Source: Fimbriimonadia bacterium (lineage in GTDB: Bacteria > Armatimonadota > Fimbriimonadia > Fimbriimonadales > JABRVX01). From it: a stretch of 64,000 bases of DNA. The stretch spans positions 1 through 64,000 of the forward strand of contig JABRVX010000008.1 of the NCBI GenBank assembly GCA_039961735.1, in the 5' to 3' direction. Every line of letters begins with the position of its first letter. Position 1 is the stretch's first letter. The position numbers and the translations under genes were made by a program. Shown here piece after piece: positions 59,015 to 64,000 of the stretch. The notes under the pieces are model-generated. The model was given only the letters and a program-made list of their open reading frames with translations, had not been told where the DNA came from and made no database searches.

Positions 59015-60819
59015 AAGTTGTTCACCTCCGCTACTATTGCCGCCGCTTCAGCCTGGCTCAACCCGGAGATGCGTGTCACGCTTGGAACACCCATCTCGTT
59101 CAGAAACTGCGAGCGCGTCAGGCGCGCAACAGACCTTTGAGTCAAAGCCATCGCTTGGGCACCCGAATGCTGGGCGACGTGGGACGCGATGCAGCACGCC
59201 ATAGCCCGGGTGACGGACACGTAAAACAGACGTCGCTGTTCAATGAGCAGCCCGGTGGCCTGCAAGGCCCTGAAGTTCGGCATGAGGCCTTGTTCCGCCC
59301 CCGGTATGAACACAACCTTCCCGCTGAGTCCTTTGGCTCCATGCATGGTCAGAATCCTGATGCGTTTCTGAACGGGTTCTTGAGTTTGAGGTTGTGCGCC
59401 ACCAATTCGTTGATTTACCAAGTCAAGGATGGCCTGCTGATCGGATTCGCTGTCCGCCGCAAGAAACTGAAGAAGCTCCTCAAGTGTCATCTGGACCGGA
59501 AACGAGCCCATCAGGGTATTCCATATCGACAGGCTATTGGCAGCATCGCGCCCGGATGTGAACACCCGCGATGAGAGGATAGCCGTGATGTCGCCGCTCC
59601 GAGCGGCCAAGGTATCGCTCATGTTCCACGTTCTAATCGTTTGAACGGTTGCCATGACACGCTGAACTGCGGAGGGGCATCGCCCAGAAAACCACGTCGG
59701 GCATGCAGGGAGGTAAAAGAGTTGGCGAAAGTTCTGGTTGTTGGAAATGCAGGCATCCGCGACGCCCTTTGCCGTGGCGCTTCCGACACCGGAGAGAACC
59801 TCAAGCAGGTCCCGATGCGCCGGGTAGTCTTCTTCACCGGTTGAATTGTCCTTGGCGATCCGGAGAATCGAATAGACTGCCCTGATGGCCTCATATTCAT
59901 TTGTGAGCGCCGCACCTCGCGGAGGATCATAGGGAAGACCGAGGTTGCCAAGTTCCTGGGCCAGCATGTCGAGTTGGACCCGACGATTGGATATCAAAAT
60001 GAGAATTTCGTCTTCCCGCCCAGCCATGCCGGCGTTGATCAGCGCCTGACAAGATTGGGCAACGGCGCGAGCCTCCTCCTGTGCGGTCTGGAAAGACCAA
60101 ACCATCATTACGGCCCTGAACTGGCGGCGTGGCAGCGCCATAGAGCGACGTAAGGTTCTTGGCAACTCGATTCGAGTTGTAGGTGATCAGTCGGCTGGCC
60201 GGGCCGAGAACTGCCGGAGTGCATCGGAAGCAGTCTGTCAACACATGTGTGGCGGATGCCGGGTAGGCGGTTTGAAACTGGACGATGCCGTCTGGATTGG
60301 CATGACGGAACGAATAGATACTCTGGTCGTCGTCTCCGGCGACAAACAAGACTGTATTGTTCGCAGACAACAAGCGCACGAATTCCTGGTCGCACGCATT
60401 AAGGTCCTGGAATTCGTCAACGATCAAATGGTCGATTTGCGGTAATTGATTTGGCTGCAATGCGCCTTGCTGAAGTGCGTCTACGCACTTGTAGATAACC
60501 TCGCCGGGAAGCACACAGCAATACAGGTTGGTCCGAGCCGGATGAAATGCGTTGAATCCTTGAACCTCGGCAGGAGTTATTTGCGCCTGGTTCACGTATT
60601 GCGGATTCAGAGTCTGCCATTGTGCGTCGTGGGCAAGTCTGATCTCGGCGGCTCGGGACGGAGTACATCCCAGACTCCCGGCGAATTCTCTGTCATAAAC
60701 ATTGGTCTGTTCCCAATCATCCAGCATGATTGGCGTGCTGGGATACGTGGTGCACCGTCCCTTGCTGCGGCCCACTGGCGCTGTTCGGCTTGTGCTTTTT
60801 GAGCGGCGGTTATCGGCAT
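59011..60819 (-). pseudogene. Decayed UvrD/Rep-type helicase
   Basis: Reading starts at an ATG (60819-60817) 5 nt after the helicase stop, with AAAGGTGAG as ribosome-binding site: MPITAAQKAQAEQRQW, a UvrD-like opening. After about 21 residues the sequence jumps, in another frame, to YPSTPIMLDDWEQTNVYD, so the segment with Walker A (GxxGxGKT) is missing. Motifs II and III remain: HLIVDEFQDLNACD and VAGDDDQSIYSFRHA. A second frameshift near 60120-60140 moves the reading to the frame that ends at 59011, which keeps LTMHGAKGLSGKVVF and RRLFYVSVTRAM. Without Walker A no ATPase is possible. The gene edges stay overlapped with both neighbours, so the decay is recent or tolerated. Confidence 0.85.
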
Positions 60820-60823
60820 ATTC

Positions 60824-63800
60824 TCACCTTTGGCAGTCTCCACACTGAGTTATGGCCTCAGCAGGGATTTCATAGAACCTCGCCGCCACGATCTCCCTCT
60901 TGGCGTGATCGAGCTTGGCAACAGGATTGTGGATGCGCACAAGTTCAGGCGAATCGCCCAGGGGGTCCCATACCACATAAAGCCAATACGTCTCGGCAAG
61001 CTGCTGGGCCTTGTACCACTCGTTCGTGGTAAGCCTTACCGGCTGCCCTCGCAGGCGTCCTTTGACCTCGACTCTCTTGACGAAGACCTCGCCGGTGGCT
61101 TCATCGGCAATCTTGTGCGCGCGGATGTCGAATCCGAGTTTCAGGTGTCCCACGCGCTCGATGCGATCCTCGGGGAAGCCTTCCGCGACCAGCGCTTCAA
61201 TGACCTTGTCTTCTGCGGCGATCTCGCTCTGCCGGCGGATATCCGGATCGAGTTCGTCGGCCAGATCGGCGAGTTGGGCCTGCGTGTCGGCATCGGGGGC
61301 GAGGACAAAGGCCGTCCCCACGTGCTTGACCGGTCCAGTTCTGGCAATCTCAAGCCGTTTTAAACCGTCGAGGCGTTCCTGGCGTGCGCGCTGAAGCTCA
61401 TCTACATATTTCCTGGCCTCGTCCGCAGCAAGTTTAAACTCAGGTTTGGTCACTGCTTCGGCGGCAAGCATCATGGCCCGCTCTTGGGCGCGGTCAATCC
61501 GGGCCTTGAACGACTTTTCCAGGTATTCCCGGCAAACCCGTGCGAAATGCTGCCGCTCGCTCTGACAACGGGCGCGGCACTCGAGCTGGTAGGTCGCTTT
61601 TAGAAAATCGGAAGCCGCCTGCGTGGGAGTCGGTTCGATCTTCTGCGGCGGATGCGGATGCGCCGCAAGGTTGAGCAGGATGTCGCTTGGGATGACTTCG
61701 TAATGTCCGCGCTCCTCCCGAACGGCCACCAGCTCGCCGTAAAGCGGCACGTCGTTCCCTTTCGAGTCCTTGCCACGGATCGATATCTCGAAAAAATGAA
61801 TTCGATAGGGCTCTCTGCACAGTGGATCAACGAAGAAACCGACACCGCCGATGATCCCCGCAAGCCGCTCGCCCAGTTTCTCGTCCACCGCTGCATAGAG
61901 CGGATGTCCCGGCCCCATCAGTACAGCGTCAACGTGGGCGTCCTGTTCAAGGTGGTGTTTGTGGAAGGTAATCTTTCGGTAGGACGATTCTGCTTTCCCG
62001 ACCTTTTGGACAGAGCGTAGACGTTCAGAGCGAAGATCCGCAAGGACGTGCTCGACGCGCCACAACCCGTCGGCTCTCGGCTCGATCCGAAGGCCCACTT
62101 CCCGGGCAGCAGCGACGAACTGCGCTTCCACATAGCGAGGCATGAGCCGACGCTCTTCGACCTCGAGGTTCCGGCGCTGGAATGCTGAAAAATCCACGTG
62201 GCTGCGTGCAAGCGCAATGCCCGTTGCTTCCTCGTATTCTTTGAGCTTGGCCGGATCGATGCGATCAATTTGATCGAGATACTCATCGAGCCGCCGGGGA
62301 TCATAGGCCGCATCTCGAAGCATGTCGGGGAGGTTTACGTCGTTCAGCGACAGCACTTCGCCGATCACGTCGAAAACGCGGCCTTCGAGGGCCTCGTTCA
62401 TCTGGTCCAGCTTTTCCAGAAGGCGGTGGAGAATCCGGCCTTCAACGATGGGCTGTCCGTCCTCGGAGTCCGTGGCCACGAAGTTGAAAGCGTAAACGTC
62501 CCGGTCCTGACCGATGCGATGAATACGGCCCAGGCGCTGTTCCAGCCGGGTCGGGTTCCAGGGCATGTCATAGTTGATCATCAGGTGGCAGAACTGGAGG
62601 TTGATGCCTTCGCCAGCGGCCTCCGTTGCGATGCATACCTGCGCCCCGGTTCTAAAAATCTCCTGAGTCCGCTTGCGTTCATGGGGGTTCATGCCGCCGT
62701 GGATTTCGCAGGTACTGAAACCCCATCGTTCAAGATGATCGCGCACATAGCCGAGGGTATCCCGGTGTTCCGTGAAGATCAGGAGCTTTCCCCGGCCATC
62801 CTTCAGGTCCATGAACTGCGCCTCGCCGAGGCACTTCTTCAATGCGGCCAGTTTGGAATCGTTCGCGTTTTCACGAACCCTTCGCGCCTGCTCGACGAGC
62901 TCCTTAAGGGCGGAGATTTCTGCGCGCAACTGTTCAAGTTCCAGCGCGGCAGTGTACTCATCGACCAATTGATCACGTACCGCATCGTCGAGATCGTCTT
63001 CGTCCTGCTCTGCATCAGGCAGGCGGCCCTGCAAAGCCGCCAGCCGTTTGGCGCGCTGGGCCGGAGTGAGCCCCTCAAGCTCTTCCAGGAGATCTTCCTG
63101 CTTTTTCAACCGCCGCTTGATCGACTCGTGAATGGCGCAGGTGGAGCTCACCAACCTGCGTTGCAGGACAGTTCGGGTCAGCGCCGCGGAGGAACGTCTT
63201 TGCCCGGTCTGCTGAGGGATAAACTCGTTGATGTAAGCGGTGACGCTCTTGTAAAGGGTGTACTCGTCGTTGTTCAGGCAAAAAGTGACGGTGTTGGTAT
63301 GCCGGTCCGGGAAGAGCCGTTTCCCATTCGCGTCCTTAAGGTCTTCTTTCAGCCTCCGGAGAGACCACGGAGAATCCTTGCCGAGGCGGAAAACGTCTTT
63401 GCGGATTGCGGTGGCCCGTTTTCCGAGGCGGTGTGGTTCGGGAAAAAGGTCCGGATCAATGAGCCGAAGGAAATGCGCGAACTTGTCTTCATCCCCATGG
63501 TGGGGTGTGGCAGTCAGGAGGAGGACATGGTCTGCTTGGGACGTGAGACGCGACGCCAGATCATAGCGCTTCGTTGTCGCAACCTTGGATTCTCGATTCT
63601 GTCCGCCTGAGGCTGTCCTGGCCGAACACTTGTGGGCTTCGTCGATGATGACGAGGTCCCACCGCTGTTGCCAGACGCGCTCGCGCACGTCATCTTGCTT
63701 GGCGTAGTCAATGGAAGCGATGATCTGTGAAGATCTCTGCCATGGATTGGTCAATTGTTGTTGGTCGACAGCGGAAAAGACAATGTCGAAAGGCTCGCCG

Positions 63801-64000
63801 AACCAGCGAAGCATCTCGTCCTGCCACTGTATGGTGAGCGGAGCGGGGCACAGGATAAGAATGCGCTCAATCGCCTCGCGAAGTTTCAGCTCCTTTACCA
63901 GAAGACCGGCCATGATCGTCTTGCCGGCTCCAGGATCATCCGCCAGCAGAAACCGCAACCTGGGCTGCGGAAGCATCGCTTGGTACACTGCTTCGATCTG
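60824..64000 (-). CDS. SNF2-family helicase with C-terminal DUF3883-like domain (5' end outside window)
   Basis: At least 1055 residues, open through the right edge. Walker A LADDPGAGKT, DEAH box VIIDEAHKC, TATPHH, and helicase C-terminal motifs LLIFTEHRDT and RLEQRLGRIHRIGQ are intact. A charged coiled insert follows the first lobe. The last 120 residues have GHLKLGFDIRAHK, KRVEVKGRL and TNEWYKAQQLAETYWLYVVWD, resembling DUF3883, a domain with a restriction-endonuclease-like fold. The combination is typical of DNA translocases in restriction-like defence systems. It is the most upstream gene visible in the operon; upstream partners may lie outside the window. Confidence 0.88.
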   Translation of the reverse strand, partial: QIEAVYQAMLPQPRLRFLLADDPGAGKTIMAGLLVKELKLREAIERILILCPAPLTIQWQDEMLRWFGEPFDIVFSAVDQQQLTNPWQRSSQIIASIDYAKQDDVRERVWQQRWDLVIIDEAHKCSARTASGGQNRESKVATTKRYDLASRLTSQADHVLLLTATPHHGDEDKFAHFLRLIDPDLFPEPHRLGKRATAIRKDVFRLGKDSPWSLRRLKEDLKDANGKRLFPDRHTNTVTFCLNNDEYTLYKSVTAYINEFIPQQTGQRRSSAALTRTVLQRRLVSSTCAIHESIKRRLKKQEDLLEELEGLTPAQRAKRLAALQGRLPDAEQDEDDLDDAVRDQLVDEYTAALELEQLRAEISALKELVEQARRVRENANDSKLAALKKCLGEAQFMDLKDGRGKLLIFTEHRDTLGYVRDHLERWGFSTCEIHGGMNPHERKRTQEIFRTGAQVCIATEAAGEGINLQFCHLMINYDMPWNPTRLEQRLGRIHRIGQDRDVYAFNFVATDSEDGQPIVEGRILHRLLEKLDQMNEALEGRVFDVIGEVLSLNDVNLPDMLRDAAYDPRRLDEYLDQIDRIDPAKLKEYEEATGIALARSHVDFSAFQRRNLEVEERRLMPRYVEAQFVAAAREVGLRIEPRADGLWRVEHVLADLRSERLRSVQKVGKAESSYRKITFHKHHLEQDAHVDAVLMGPGHPLYAAVDEKLGERLAGIIGGVGFFVDPLCREPYRIHFFEISIRGKDSKGNDVPLYGELVAVREERGHYEVIPSDILLNLAAHPHPPQKIEPTPTQAASDFLKATYQLECRARCQSERQHFARVCREYLEKSFKARIDRAQERAMMLAAEAVTKPEFKLAADEARKYVDELQRARQERLDGLKRLEIARTGPVKHVGTAFVLAPDADTQAQLADLADELDPDIRRQSEIAAEDKVIEALVAEGFPEDRIERVGHLKLGFDIRAHKIADEATGEVFVKRVEVKGRLRGQPVRLTTNEWYKAQQLAETYWLYVVWDPLGDSPELVRIHNPVAKLDHAKREIVAARFYEIPAEAITQCGDCQR

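Noticed and set aside
45156-64000. Classical DISARM (drmA, drmB, drmC)
   Set aside because: No DUF1998 protein, drmA-type helicase or PLD nuclease is visible; only the SNF2 helicase and an adenine methylase are shared in type. Missing parts could lie beyond the right edge.

Overview
The window reads as two parts joined near 43-45 kb. Positions 1 to about 43 kb look like chromosomal backbone of a GC-rich, diderm bacterium. It carries a complete lipid A pathway (lpxA, lpxB, lpxC, lpxD, fabZ, an MsbA-like flippase), BamA, Skp and TamB, one PEP-CTERM protein, and a cinA-thpR-recA-recX-ymdB block. The gene content and order fit Armatimonadota or a neighbouring little-studied phylum. That placement is inference; there is no rRNA gene in the window to settle it.

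Layout of the backbone. 0-5 kb: a truncated yjbQ-like gene, a polysaccharide deacetylase carrying an in-frame inverted-repeat insertion, an HD protein, cinA, thpR, recA, recX. 5-11 kb: a YmdB-type phosphoesterase, secreted and membrane proteins, and a large glycosidase-like protein. 11.2-12.2 kb: an intergenic block with hairpins, a promoter, a four-repeat CRISPR array and a 27-bp inverted repeat that swallows the end of the last CRISPR repeat. 12.3-14.2 kb: pyrE, an RfbD-like reductase, a macrodomain protein. 14.2-25.2 kb: an apparent minus-strand envelope operon that begins with an ECF sigma factor and runs through bamA, skp, a lipoprotein, lpxD, lpxC, fabZ, lpxA, lpxB, an MsbA-like exporter and an orphan ABC ATPase. 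25.3-31.5 kb: tamB-like, lipA, recO. 31.5-36.1 kb: a beta-helix protein divergent from hisF, then a HisA-HisI-HisE triple fusion and hisD with 4-base overlaps. 36-41 kb: a PEP-CTERM protein, two NDP-sugar pyrophosphorylase-like genes flanking a DegT aminotransferase, and a small secreted protein. 41.9 kb: tRNA-Arg(TCG). 42.2-42.9 kb: a DinB-like gene between two ~66-bp direct repeats.

From 43.0 to 45.8 kb is a scar zone: remnants of two ADP-ribosylglycohydrolases on opposite strands, a methyltransferase with no normal start codon, and a Cys-containing gene broken by two frameshifts. From 45.8 kb to the right edge is a minus-strand defence operon whose genes mostly overlap by 1-4 bases. In transcription order it encodes an SNF2 helicase with a DUF3883-like tail, a decayed UvrD-like helicase, a DUF1156-type DNA methylase, a DUF499-type ATPase, and then a type III CRISPR effector module: Cmr1-like, Cmr6-like, a Csx11-like Cas10, Cmr4-like, a Cmr5-like small subunit and a further RAMP.

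This operon is the most interesting object here. A methylase/ATPase/helicase module that resembles the DISARM-like class of defence systems appears translationally coupled to an RNA-guided complex. The Cas10 lacks visible HD and GGDD motifs, and no CARF effector, Cas6, Cas1 or Cas2 is visible in the window. The CRISPR array 33 kb away could supply its guides. I could not exclude that the 43-45 kb junction is an assembly join rather than an insertion.
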